Positions 8,242 to 16,573 of a stretch of 52,045 nt of DNA are shown piece by piece. Made by a program: the position numbers and the translations under genes. Location of the stretch: contig JAJTEN010000012.1 in the NCBI GenBank assembly GCA_021298155.1, forward strand, positions 1-52,045, in the 5' to 3' direction. This stretch comes from Sphingobacteriales bacterium (GTDB taxonomy: Bacteria > Bacteroidota > Bacteroidia > UKL13-3). Below the pieces are notes generated by a model. The model was given only the letters and a program-made list of their open reading frames with translations. It did no database searches and was not told the origin of the DNA. Position 1 is the stretch's first letter; each line of letters opens with the position of its first letter.

Positions 8242-9189
8242 TTAATTTTCAAGGTTTATTAGCTCCGACACGGAACTAGTAGGCTCTTTTACAGTGTTAA
8301 CAAAAGGTTCAAAAGTGTATGTAAGCGCTCCTAGTTGGAGTCCAGCCCAACCCACTTGATTTACACATACTTTTTTGTTGATAACATTGGTGTAAAACAC
8401 AGGCTCTGGCAAAAAGGTATGGGTATGTCCACCAATAATTAAATCAATATGCGCAGTTTGAGTGGCTAATATTTCGTCGCAAACTTTTGTAGAATTATAT
8501 TTATAACCCAAATGTGATAAGCAAATAACCAAATCACACTTGTGCTTCCATTTCAGTGTTTCGGCCATTTTATTTGCCACTTGAATGGGATCATTGTATT
8601 TTATTTCTCCATATAATTTAGCTGGCACCAAACCATCTAATGCTATTCCAAGACCAAACACACCAATCTTCAAGCCCTGTTTGCGATAAATTTTATATGG
8701 TTGTACCTTTTCTTTAAGTGGCGACTTAGAAAAATCATAATTGGCGTTCACGATATCAAATTGCGCATGTGGCAATTGTTTTAGCAAACCAGGTATCCCC
8801 GCATCAAAATCATGATTACCTAAGGTTACACAATCATAACCCATTTCACTCATGAGTTTATATTCTAGCTCACCTCCAAAAAAATTAAAATAAGGAGTTC
8901 CTTGAAAAATATCTCCCGCGTCTAGGAGTAAAATTTCACCTTTTTCTTTTCTGCATTTTGCAATGAAAGATGCCCTTGCCGCTGCACCTCCTTTTCCTCC
9001 CAACTTCTTATCTGCAGAGGGAAAAGGCTCAATTCTACTATGCCAATCATTGGTATGCAAAATGCTTAACACTTTAGGTTTTGCATTGGCCAAAACTTTT
9101 ACAGGGGTGTTGGCTAAAGCACCAAAACCTACTAAATATAAGGTTTGTTTGATAAATGCTTTTCTGCTACTCTTTTGTAATTCTTCCAT
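8242..9189 (-). CDS. 5'-nucleotidase/UshA-type metallophosphatase domain protein
   Basis: A 315-residue calcineurin-like phosphoesterase matching only the N-terminal catalytic half of UshA-type 5'-nucleotidases. Metal-site motifs are in order: HTNDWHSRIEP (Asp48, His50), DAGDIFQGTPYF, TLGNHDFDAG, the CLSHLGYK histidine and IIGGHTHTFL. The N-terminus (SSRKAFIK followed by a hydrophobic stretch) looks like a Tat-type signal with RK in place of RR, so the enzyme probably acts in the periplasm. The substrate-binding C-terminal domain is encoded separately by the gene just upstream (9240-9923), 50 bases away. Together they should make one two-chain nucleotidase, though the exact substrate is unknown. 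Confidence 0.88.
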   Translation of the reverse strand: MEELQKSSRKAFIKQTLYLVGFGALANTPVKVLANAKPKVLSILHTNDWHSRIEPFPSADKKLGGKGGAAARASFIAKCRKEKGEILLLDAGDIFQGTPYFNFFGGELEYKLMSEMGYDCVTLGNHDFDAGIPGLLKQLPHAQFDIVNANYDFSKSPLKEKVQPYKIYRKQGLKIGVFGLGIALDGLVPAKLYGEIKYNDPIQVANKMAETLKWKHKCDLVICLSHLGYKYNSTKVCDEILATQTAHIDLIIGGHTHTFLPEPVFYTNVINKKVCVNQVGWAGLQLGALTYTFEPFVNTVKEPTSSVSELINLEN

Positions 9190-9239
9190 CTTTTATGGCT
9201 TGCAAAGTTTCTCCTTCGTAAAAGTTATTTTTCAATTGC

Positions 9240-9923
9240 TCAATTTAAAGCTGTGCGAAGCATGACCGAAACGCTTTCATAATTCAACGGATTCTTTAAC
9301 ATGGAAGCCATATCGCCACCCCCGGCAAGGTAATCACTCGTTAGCAATCGGTATACCTTTTGGTGTTCAAACGGTTTTCCATTGGTAAATTGAATATCTT
9401 GGGCTTTAGTGTTACCAATTTTCATGCGTATACCAGATACAGGCCAACCACCATTGGCTGCTACTACATTTAAAAAGGCTTCTAATTGATCTCCAGTTAC
9501 ATCTAGAACCACCAGCTCATTATCAAATGGCAATAACTCAAAAATTGTGCTGATATATATATCACCTTTATAAATAGTTGGGATTCTGAGTCCACCCGAA
9601 TTGAGCACACACAAATCAACTTGCAACCCCTTGGCAAAAGCATATTGCATTAACTCATCGCAAACCATGTTTCCAAGAGAACCTTCCGGGTTTTCTTTCA
9701 CCAAATCTTGAGAAGCCACCATTATCCTTTGGTTCATTTGGCTATCAAGTTTTAGCTTATAAGGTTCAATTATACGTAAAACGGTTTGATCCAAAAGTAC
9801 TCCCGTATCGGGCATGATGGAAACCGATTGATGTGAGAGTTTTACAAGATGAAAATTACTTTGACAAGCACATAGCAAGAATAAAAGGGAAACAGAAACA
9901 AGTTTTCTCATTTTCCTTTTCAT
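9240..9923 (-). CDS. 5'-nucleotidase C-terminal domain lipoprotein
   Basis: A 227-residue lipoprotein (lipobox LLCAC, Cys20) that matches the C-terminal substrate-binding domain of UshA-type 5'-nucleotidases. Marks of that domain are GSLGNMVCDELMQYA, VLNSGGLRIPTIYKGDIYISTIFELLPFDNELVVLDVTG and LTSDYLAGGGDM, which contact the base and ribose in relatives. It has no metallophosphatase half; that is the next gene downstream. Gene order is C-terminal domain first, so this is not simply a frameshifted ushA. It follows the mutase gene by 8 bases and is clearly in the same operon. Confidence 0.88.
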   Translation of the reverse strand: MKRKMRKLVSVSLLFLLCACQSNFHLVKLSHQSVSIMPDTGVLLDQTVLRIIEPYKLKLDSQMNQRIMVASQDLVKENPEGSLGNMVCDELMQYAFAKGLQVDLCVLNSGGLRIPTIYKGDIYISTIFELLPFDNELVVLDVTGDQLEAFLNVVAANGGWPVSGIRMKIGNTKAQDIQFTNGKPFEHQKVYRLLTSDYLAGGGDMASMLKNPLNYESVSVMLRTALN

Positions 9924-9931
9924 AGTCTTAT

Positions 9932-11482
9932 TTAGGCTTTGTATTCTCCAAACACGTTGCGTAAGGTGTCGGCAATTTCACCCAAGGTGGTATAGTTTTC
10001 TACAGCATCTACGAGCAAAGGCATAAGATTAGTTCCATTCTTTGCCGCCTCACTAATTTGGTTCAAGCCAGCTGTTACTTTGTCATTATTTCTATTTGCC
10101 CTGAGTTGCTTTAGACGCTCCATTTGTCCAATTCTGATGCTATCATCTACCCGCATGATTGGAGGCATAACATCTTGCTCGGCATTAAATTGATTTACCC
10201 CAACAATCACTTTACTGCCTTTTTCAATATTCATTTGGTATTGATAAGAAGCGTTCGCTATTTCCTTCTGCATATATCCCTGTTCAATAGCCGATACAGA
10301 ACCTCCCATAGCATCAATCTTGGCTATATAATCCCATGCAGCAGCTTCTATTTGATTGGTAAGCTCTTCCACAAAATAACTACCTCCCATTGGATCTACC
10401 GTATCCACAACACCACTTTCATAGGCAATAATTTGTTGCGTGCGCAAGGCAGTTCTAGCCGCAGCCTCGGTAGGTAAACTCAAAGCTTCATCAAACCCAT
10501 TGGTATGCAAGCTTTGTGTACCACCCATAACCGCTGCAAGCGCTTGCAGGGTAACACGCATGATATTGTTTTCTGGTTGTTGGGCTTGTAAAGTTGCGCC
10601 TCCGGTTTGGGTATGAAACCGCAGCATCATTGCCTTAGGATTTGTTGCGCCCATATCTTTGGCCATTTTTGCCCACATTCTGCGTGCAGCTCTAAATTTA
10701 GCTATCTCCTCAAAAAAGTTATTGTGGGCATTGAAAAAAAACGAGAGTCTTTGTCCAAATACATCTATATCTAACCCTTTTGCTTGTGCCGCTTTTAAAT
10801 ATGATTTAGCATTGGCAAGCGTAAAAGCAATTTCTTGCACTGCTGTTGAACCTGCTTCTCTAATGTGATACCCAGAGATTGAAATGGTATTCCACTTTGG
10901 CACTTCCTTGCTGCAATACTCAAAGATATCTGTAATGATGCGCATGCTAGGTTTTGGCGGATAAATATAAGTGCCTCTCGCGGCATATTCTTTTAAGATA
11001 TCATTTTGTATGGTTCCGCTAATTTTTTTGATATCCGCTCCTTGCTTTTTAGCTAATGCAATGTAAAATGCCAACAAGGTTGAAGCGGTTGCATTAATGG
11101 TCATTGATGTAGTAATTTTTTCTAATTCAATGCCATCAAATAAAACCTCCATATCTTGCAAAGAGTCGATTGCAACACCCACTTTCCCTACCTCTCCTTC
11201 GCTCATAGCATGGTCACTATCATATCCAATTTGTGTGGGCAAATCAAAGGCAACACTTAAACCCATTGTGCCATTTGCCAATAAATATTTATAGCGCTTA
11301 TTACTTTCCTCTGCCGTGCTAAATCCTGCGTATTGACGCATAGTCCATAACCTTCCTCTATACATATCCTTTTGCACACCACGTGTATAGGGAAATTCTC
11401 CTGGCAACTCTTGGTTGCCCAATCCAGTATATAATTCTTTAATTAGAATCCCAGAATCCGTCTCAAAATTTCTTTCACTCAT
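9932..11482 (-). CDS. Acyl-CoA mutase large subunit (methylmalonyl-CoA mutase family)
   Basis: A 516-residue B12-dependent mutase catalytic (TIM-barrel) subunit. Signatures include [58 protein letters not shown], the substrate-loop [11 protein letters not shown] and the late [24 protein letters not shown]. The protein stops before a B12-binding domain, so it must pair with a separate cobalamin-binding small subunit, which is not in this window. [10 protein letters not shown] is the form seen in isobutyryl-CoA and archaeal or Bacillus-type mutases, so methylmalonyl-CoA versus isobutyryl-CoA cannot be decided by eye. I start at the ATG at 11482 (MSERNF), ten bases after the upstream gene; a longer start at 11512 would overlap that gene. 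Confidence 0.88.
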   Translation of the reverse strand: MSERNFETDSGILIKELYTGLGNQELPGEFPYTRGVQKDMYRGRLWTMRQYAGFSTAEESNKRYKYLLANGTMGLSVAFDLPTQIGYDSDHAMSEGEVGKVGVAIDSLQDMEVLFDGIELEKITTSMTINATASTLLAFYIALAKKQGADIKKISGTIQNDILKEYAARGTYIYPPKPSMRIITDIFEYCSKEVPKWNTISISGYHIREAGSTAVQEIAFTLANAKSYLKAAQAKGLDIDVFGQRLSFFFNAHNNFFEEIAKFRAARRMWAKMAKDMGATNPKAMMLRFHTQTGGATLQAQQPENNIMRVTLQALAAVMGGTQSLHTNGFDEALSLPTEAAARTALRTQQIIAYESGVVDTVDPMGGSYFVEELTNQIEAAAWDYIAKIDAMGGSVSAIEQGYMQKEIANASYQYQMNIEKGSKVIVGVNQFNAEQDVMPPIMRVDDSIRIGQMERLKQLRANRNNDKVTAGLNQISEAAKNGTNLMPLLVDAVENYTTLGEIADTLRNVFGEYKA

Positions 11483-11492
11483 TCTCTGAAAA

Positions 11493-12029
11493 TTATCCAA
11501 ATACCAAATCAAATTCTTTTTTTATGAAGCCCAAAGCTTTGTGCGTTGGCACTACTTCAATGTTTATTAATTGCTCAAAAATGGCTTTACTTAAATCTAA
11601 ACCAACTGCATTTGGACCCAAATCTGAGTATGCTGTATTGATTAGGTTAATCATTTCTTCCTTCACTACACGTATCACTTGCCATGCTTGAGCCGAAACA
11701 TATAATTGTTGCGATAAATTATGGTTATACTCTGAATTAATCGCCGAAATAAGCTCCATTTTTAATTGAGAAGCACTCACACCAGGCTTGTGGGTGCGCA
11801 TTACCAAACTTTCCGGGCTCATTCTTTCCATTAGCAGGATGCAACGCTCATACGCTTGTAAACGCAAGGGTTGCATGGTTTTAATTTGTTCAGATTTTAA
11901 ATCCATCATGCGTTTTTCATACTCTGTATCAAAGAAAATCTTAAATTGATAGTAGGTAATAATAAATACAATAAGGGCCGGAATGAGATATTTTGTAATC
12001 TCTAAAAACAATACAATTACTTCGTTCAT
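11493..12029 (-). CDS. Membrane-anchored conserved protein, function unknown
   Basis: A 178-residue protein with one N-terminal transmembrane helix (residues about 6-30, [22 protein letters not shown]) and a helical cytoplasmic part. The segment [24 protein letters not shown] with later [26 protein letters not shown] looks like an amphipathic, conserved core. I believe this matches a Bacteroidota family of unknown function, but I cannot name it with certainty. It is the first gene of a minus-strand operon with the mutase and the split nucleotidase, behind a -7 element TAAATTTG at 12072-12065. Its position before the mutase gene hints at a link, but its function is not known. Confidence 0.75.
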   Translation of the reverse strand: MNEVIVLFLEITKYLIPALIVFIITYYQFKIFFDTEYEKRMMDLKSEQIKTMQPLRLQAYERCILLMERMSPESLVMRTHKPGVSASQLKMELISAINSEYNHNLSQQLYVSAQAWQVIRVVKEEMINLINTAYSDLGPNAVGLDLSKAIFEQLINIEVVPTHKALGFIKKEFDLVFG

Positions 12030-12064
12030 GTAGTCAAAATTTCCTCGAAAATAAGGGATTTTAC

Positions 12065-12090
12065 CAAATTTATTTTCTTAAAATAAACAA
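12065..12090 (-). promoter_or_regulatory. Probable promoter of the mutase/nucleotidase operon
   Basis: On the minus strand an exact TAnnTTTG -7 element (TAAATTTG, 12072-12065) has a TTG at 12090-12088. The 15-base gap is shorter than the usual 17-23. Transcription would start about 30 bases before the ATG at 12029. Confidence 0.4.
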
Positions 12091-12167
12091 TTTATGGAAA
12101 GCGTTGAATTGTTGCTTATTTTTCTGTTAAATGTATTTGTAAAAAGTTAATTTCGTAAGCTTAGGAA

Positions 12168-14756
12168 ATGGCAAAAGAAATAAAAGAAAATAAAATAATT
12201 TTTGGAGATATAAAAGAATTTCCAGAAAAAGATGCGCAGGTTGAACCCAAATCTAAAAAACAAAAAACCGCTGAAAACCAAGAATCTGGAAGGTATTTGC
12301 GATTTATTAAAGATGAGCGATTCTTAAAATCTGTTGGGATATTTTTTACTTTTTTATCCGTTTTCTTATTTGTTTCATGCATTTCATTTTTTGCCAGTTG
12401 GGAAAACGACCAAAGTTTGGTTCAATCCATCTCTTGGGGCATGCTTACTGAGACCAACCCGGTATTGGCTGACAATATCTTAGGTACATTAGGCGCTTGG
12501 ATCAGCTATGTATTTATATATAAAGGTTTTGGTATTGCCTCTTTTGCCTTTGTACTCATTTTCTTTTTGTTTGGCATTCTACTGCTTACCAGATTGCAAC
12601 CTTTATCGTTCAGCAAAACATTAAAATATAGTTTCTTTATAGGCATTTGGGTTTCTTTACTCATGGCATTTTTGTTCCATGAAAACTCGCCCATTCTTGG
12701 CGGATCTTTTGGGTATTATGGATTCTTGTATTTAAAAGGCCTACTGGGTACAATGGGTGTTGGATTTGCCTTGTTGGCCTACTTATTCATTTTTTTGATT
12801 GCAGTATTCAATATTAAATTCTATGCCCCAAAAGCACTATCAAATATAGAAGACACACCAGCTCAAACCCAAGGCATTGAAAATGAAATTTCCTATAACA
12901 ATCAAATCCAGGATGAAGTAGCAAAACCAATTGATGAGCTCCCTATTAACTTAGATGATTTTGTGCTCACAGAAAAAACAGATATCGATGCCCCTGAACC
13001 TATTCCAAATCATCAAACTGAACCACTCGAAATCACCATAAATCAGCCCATTGAAGAAGAAGCAATAAGTGAAGATACATTCGTTATTGAACCTATTGCT
13101 GAAATAGAAAAGATTGAGCCAGTTGTAATTGAAAAACAAGAACAATTAAAAACAGATAGTGGCTTAATCATTGAAGTGCAAGAAATAGTGGAGGAAGAAT
13201 TAACGGATGAAAATGCAGGATTGGTGCATAGCGGACTCGATCATCCGTACGACCCAACCCTAGATTTTAGTCACTACCAATACCCTTCGATAGATCTCTT
13301 AAACGACTATGGCGACAATAAAGCTAAAGTAGAAAGTGCTGAACTTAGCGAGAAAACAAGGATGATTGAGGATACGCTGAAAAATTATGGTATTGGTATC
13401 AAGAAAATTTCAGCTACCATCGGGCCCACTGTAACCTTATACGAAATTATCCCGCAGGATGGGGTTCGAATTGCAAAAATTAAAAATTTAGAAGACGATA
13501 TTGCACTTAGTTTGGCCGCATTGGGCATTCGTATTATTGCACCTATTCCAGGGCGCGGTACAATTGGTATTGAGGTGCCTAATACAAATCCTGCCATGGT
13601 TAGTATGCGCTCTGTATTGGCATCACCTAAGTTTATTCATGCCGAAATGGATCTCCCTATCGCCTTCGGGAAAACCATTAGCAATGAGGTTTTTGTAACA
13701 GATTTAGCAAAAATGCCTCACATGCTTATGGCTGGTGCTACAGGTCAGGGAAAGTCGGTTGGACTCAACGCAGTGCTTGCATCGCTCCTCTTTAAAAAGC
13801 ATCCTTCACAAATTAAATTTGTTTTGGTTGACCCAAAAAAGGTAGAATTAAATATTTATAAAACCATTGAACGCCATTTTTTAGCCAAAATACCTGGCGA
13901 CCAAGATGCAATTATTACTGATACCAAATTGGTTATTCATACCTTAAATTCTTTATGCCAAGAAATGGACGACAGGTATGATTTGTTGAAAGATGCGCAA
14001 GTAAGAAATTTAAAAGAATACAACGCAAAATTCATAAGTAGACGACTTGCACCAACAGATAAAATTAAACACCGTTACTTACCTTATATTGTAGTTGTAA
14101 TAGATGAGCTTGCAGATTTAATGATGACAGCCGGTAAGGAAGTTGAACATCCTATTGCACGCTTAGCCCAATTAGCAAGAGCCATAGGCATACACCTTAT
14201 CTTGGCTACGCAAAGACCAAGTGTAAACATTATCACCGGAACAATTAAAGCAAATTTCCCTGCCCGTGTAGCCTTCAGGGTATCTCAAAAAATCGACTCG
14301 AGAACCATTCTAGATGCCAATGGCGCAGATCAATTAATTGGTAAAGGAGATATGTTATTTAGTAATGGAAATGACCTAATTAGGTTGCAATGTGCTTTTG
14401 TGGATACACCAGAAGTTGAAAAAATTACGGAGTTTATTGGGAGTCAGCAAGGCAGAGAACCATACGAATTACCTTTGGTTCAAACCGAAAATGAAGACAT
14501 GGGTCCAAGCGAGGGATTTGACCATGATAACCGCGATAGTTTGTTTGAAGAAGCAGCTAAGCTAATTGTGATGCATCAACAAGGCTCAACCTCACTTATC
14601 CAAAGAAGATTAAACTTAGGCTATAATAGAGCAGGCAGATTAATTGATCAGCTCGAAAAAGCAGGAATTGTTGGACCATTCAAGGGAAGTAAAGCCAGGG
14701 AGGTGATCTGCAAAACCGAAATGGAATTAGAAGAATTACTTAAAAATTTACGCTAA
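12168..14756 (+). CDS. ftsK: DNA translocase FtsK
   Basis: FtsK, 862 residues, pumps DNA at the division septum and helps resolve chromosome dimers. Residues about 55-215 hold four or more membrane helices (from SVGIFFTFLSVFLFVSCISF), then an acidic Glu/Pro-rich linker to about 390. The alpha and beta motor domains follow, with Walker A GATGQGKSVG near 523, DPKKVELNIY, Walker B YIVVVIDELADLMM and LATQRPSVNIITGTIKANFP. The C-terminal winged-helix gamma domain (STSLIQRRLNLGYNRAGRLIDQLE) reads orientation sequences. The gene stands alone, 138 bases from the divergent operon; a -7-like TAATTTCG (12148-12155) precedes it without a good -33. Confidence 0.96.
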   Translation: MAKEIKENKIIFGDIKEFPEKDAQVEPKSKKQKTAENQESGRYLRFIKDERFLKSVGIFFTFLSVFLFVSCISFFASWENDQSLVQSISWGMLTETNPVLADNILGTLGAWISYVFIYKGFGIASFAFVLIFFLFGILLLTRLQPLSFSKTLKYSFFIGIWVSLLMAFLFHENSPILGGSFGYYGFLYLKGLLGTMGVGFALLAYLFIFLIAVFNIKFYAPKALSNIEDTPAQTQGIENEISYNNQIQDEVAKPIDELPINLDDFVLTEKTDIDAPEPIPNHQTEPLEITINQPIEEEAISEDTFVIEPIAEIEKIEPVVIEKQEQLKTDSGLIIEVQEIVEEELTDENAGLVHSGLDHPYDPTLDFSHYQYPSIDLLNDYGDNKAKVESAELSEKTRMIEDTLKNYGIGIKKISATIGPTVTLYEIIPQDGVRIAKIKNLEDDIALSLAALGIRIIAPIPGRGTIGIEVPNTNPAMVSMRSVLASPKFIHAEMDLPIAFGKTISNEVFVTDLAKMPHMLMAGATGQGKSVGLNAVLASLLFKKHPSQIKFVLVDPKKVELNIYKTIERHFLAKIPGDQDAIITDTKLVIHTLNSLCQEMDDRYDLLKDAQVRNLKEYNAKFISRRLAPTDKIKHRYLPYIVVVIDELADLMMTAGKEVEHPIARLAQLARAIGIHLILATQRPSVNIITGTIKANFPARVAFRVSQKIDSRTILDANGADQLIGKGDMLFSNGNDLIRLQCAFVDTPEVEKITEFIGSQQGREPYELPLVQTENEDMGPSEGFDHDNRDSLFEEAAKLIVMHQQGSTSLIQRRLNLGYNRAGRLIDQLEKAGIVGPFKGSKAREVICKTEMELEELLKNLR

Positions 14757-14837
14757 GCCTAGTTTGGCACAAAATATGACTTTAAACCATTCATTAAATT
14801 TTTCATCTTAAATCAATTATTATTAAACCTTTGCCAC

Positions 14838-15485
14838 GTGAAAAAAATATTATTAATCTGTTTGACGCTATTTTTAATGATTCCTGCATATGCCCAAAAA
14901 AGCAAAGGAAATGATGCTGAAAAGTTAATGGATCGAATTAGTAAAAGATACAAAGAATTCAAAAGCATAAAGGCAGATTTCGTTTATACGATTGAAAATA
15001 AACAACAAAAAAGTCAGGAGAAACAAGTGGGTCACATCTTAATAAAGGGCAACAAGTTTACTTTGGATATTGCTAATCAACTGATTATTTGTGATAATAA
15101 GACCATTTGGACCTATAGCAGAGAGGTAAATGAGGTACAGGTTAGCGATTATTCGCCTAAAGAAGGTGCAATTCGTTTAGACGATATTTTTACCATGTAT
15201 GGTAGAGGTTTTATGTACAAGATTATTGATAATAAAAAAGAAGCAAATAAAGAATTGGTGTTTTTAGAGCTTACCCCAAAAGACAAAAAGAAGAAATATT
15301 TTAAACTGAAGGTGACTGTTGATAAAACAAATCAAACCGTATTAAGCACGCAAGTATTTGAAAAGAACGGCACCATTCATACGTATAATGTCACCAATCA
15401 AGTTCCAAATCTAAAATTTGAAGACAAAAAATTTGTGTTCGACCCTAAAAAATATCCAGGAGTTGAAGTGATAGATTTGCGTTAA
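14838..15485 (+). CDS. Outer-membrane lipoprotein carrier LolA-like protein
   Basis: A 215-residue periplasmic protein with a Sec signal (MKKILLICLTLFLMIPAYAQ). It resembles LolA, which shuttles lipoproteins to the outer membrane: AEKLMDRISKRYKEFKSIKADFVYTIENK, GHILIKGNKFTLDIANQLIICDNKTIWTYS and the C-terminal FDPKKYPGVEVIDL fit the half-barrel family in Bacteroidota. It starts at a GTG, since no ATG lies nearby in frame at the signal peptide. It lies 81 bases after ftsK in the same orientation. Its end overlaps the converging DUF1573 gene by four bases with no terminator between. LolB is not seen, as is usual in this phylum. Confidence 0.82.
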   Translation: MKKILLICLTLFLMIPAYAQKSKGNDAEKLMDRISKRYKEFKSIKADFVYTIENKQQKSQEKQVGHILIKGNKFTLDIANQLIICDNKTIWTYSREVNEVQVSDYSPKEGAIRLDDIFTMYGRGFMYKIIDNKKEANKELVFLELTPKDKKKKYFKLKVTVDKTNQTVLSTQVFEKNGTIHTYNVTNQVPNLKFEDKKFVFDPKKYPGVEVIDLR

Positions 15486-15919
15486 AAACCTCCTCCAACA
15501 TCCAATTTTACGGGAGATTTTGGTTCTTTTGGCGTATCTAATACACTCCCTTTTATCGTTAATTGAACATTGCCACTGGCCGAATTAGACTGCACAGTGA
15601 TTCCCTTTGAAAATACACCTCTGTAGCTACCTGCATTGTAAATAGCTTTTATTTTAGCCTTCTCCCCTGGCATAATTGGCTCTCTTGGCCACTCTGGGGT
15701 AGTACAACCACAGGCGGGTTGAACATTACTCAATAATAGCGGAGCTTTTCCTTTGTTGGTAAATTTAAACTCATGAGACACAGGTTTACCATCATAAATT
15801 TTACCAAAATCGTGCTCCACAGCCTCGAACTCAATTACTGGTTTTGGTTCAGTTCCATTTTGGGCTAAACCCAACAAACTGATACTTAAAAATACAAATA
15901 AAAGAATACTATTTTTCAT
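15482..15919 (-). CDS. DUF1573 secreted protein (copy 2)
   Basis: A 145-residue exported protein with a signal peptide (MKNSILLFVFLSISLLGLAQ). The DUF1573 Ig-like domain covers about residues 28-120, with the family's strand motif FEAVEHDFGKIYDGKPVSHEFKFTNKGKAPLLLSN and the double-cysteine block PACGCTTPEW, followed by IMPGEKAKIKAIYN. DUF1573 domains resemble ASH/PapD-like Ig folds; their role in Bacteroidota is unknown. It is paralogous to its upstream neighbour (15982-16392), with a terminator-like hairpin between. The start is the ATG at 15919 at the signal peptide; a start at 15943 would add eight residues. Confidence 0.85.
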   Translation of the reverse strand: MKNSILLFVFLSISLLGLAQNGTEPKPVIEFEAVEHDFGKIYDGKPVSHEFKFTNKGKAPLLLSNVQPACGCTTPEWPREPIMPGEKAKIKAIYNAGSYRGVFSKGITVQSNSASGNVQLTIKGSVLDTPKEPKSPVKLDVGGGF

Positions 15920-15930
15920 AACGTTACATA

Positions 15931-15965
15931 AAAAAGCCTGCACAAATATAATTTATGCAGGCTTT
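15931..15965 (-). terminator. Intrinsic terminator between the DUF1573 genes
   Basis: Stem AAAGCCTGCA (15933-15942) with TGCAGGCTTT (15956-15965), 13-base AT-rich loop, ending in a T run on the minus strand, 17 bases after the stop of the first DUF1573 gene. The second copy must be made by read-through or its own promoter. Confidence 0.7.
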
Positions 15966-15981
15966 AAAATATTAATTTTTT

Positions 15982-16392
15982 TTACTTGCTATCTGCAGGT
16001 TTTACATCTCCTTTTAGGTAAAGGATTACTGTAGAATTTTTAGCATTACTTACTACGGTTACACTTTTGGTGAACGGGCCAGGTGAAGCCGCATTGTAGG
16101 TAGCTTTTACAGTTCCTGTTTTGCCTGGCTTAATAGGCTCTTTTGTCCACTCAGGTGTAGTACAACCACAACTTGCAGCAGCATTAGTAACGATTAAAGG
16201 TGTTTTACCTGTGTTTTTGAAAACGAATTCATACGTTGCTGGAACTCCTTGTGGAATATTTCCGAAATCATGTGTCTCCTTCTCAAATTTGATTTCAGCA
16301 ACTTTACCATCAGGTTGCACATCTGGAGTTTGAGCGCTTGCAGTGAATAAACCTCCAAAAGCGATCATAGCGGTTAAAATAAATTTTTTCAT
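15982..16392 (-). CDS. DUF1573 secreted protein (copy 1)
   Basis: A 136-residue exported protein with a clear signal peptide (MKKFILTAMIAFGGLFTASA). It carries one DUF1573 domain: FEKETHDFGNIPQGVPATYEFVFKNTGKTPLIVTNAAASCGCTTPEW and IKPGKTGTVKATYN are split conserved blocks, including the CGC pair. It is a close relative of the next gene downstream and probably arose with it by tandem duplication. A good promoter lies upstream (16437-16467), predicting a leader of about 38 bases. The function is unknown; the export signal and Ig-like fold point to a periplasmic or surface role. Confidence 0.85.
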   Translation of the reverse strand: MKKFILTAMIAFGGLFTASAQTPDVQPDGKVAEIKFEKETHDFGNIPQGVPATYEFVFKNTGKTPLIVTNAAASCGCTTPEWTKEPIKPGKTGTVKATYNAASPGPFTKSVTVVSNAKNSTVILYLKGDVKPADSK

Positions 16393-16436
16393 CTTGGTTA
16401 TAGTTTTTTACTTGTTTGATATTACAATTTCCGTTC

Positions 16437-16467
16437 CAAAAATACTTTAGTTCTGTCGCAATACCAA
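16437..16467 (-). promoter_or_regulatory. Promoter of the DUF1573 pair
   Basis: On the minus strand TTG (16467-16465), a 20-base spacer and TATTTTTG (16444-16437) match the Bacteroidota -33/-7 consensus exactly. Confidence 0.55.
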
Positions 16468-16527
16468 TAACTCTTACTTAAATTTTTATTAAAACAGGTG
16501 TTTCACCCAAAAAGATGTGCCTATTTA

Positions 16528-16565
16528 AAACGTAGGCTGGTTTAAAAATGAACCAGCCTACGTTT
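16528..16565 (-). terminator. Intrinsic terminator of the giant T9SS gene
   Basis: Fifteen-base-pair stem, AAACGTAGGCTGGTT (16528-16542) with AACCAGCCTACGTTT (16551-16565), 8-base loop, 8 bases beyond the stop codon at 16574 on the minus strand. Confidence 0.85.
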
Positions 16566-16573
16566 AAGTTGAA

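Noticed and set aside
9240-9923. Frameshifted ushA pseudogene
   Set aside because: The order of the domains is reversed, both genes have complete starts and their own export signals, and motifs are intact.
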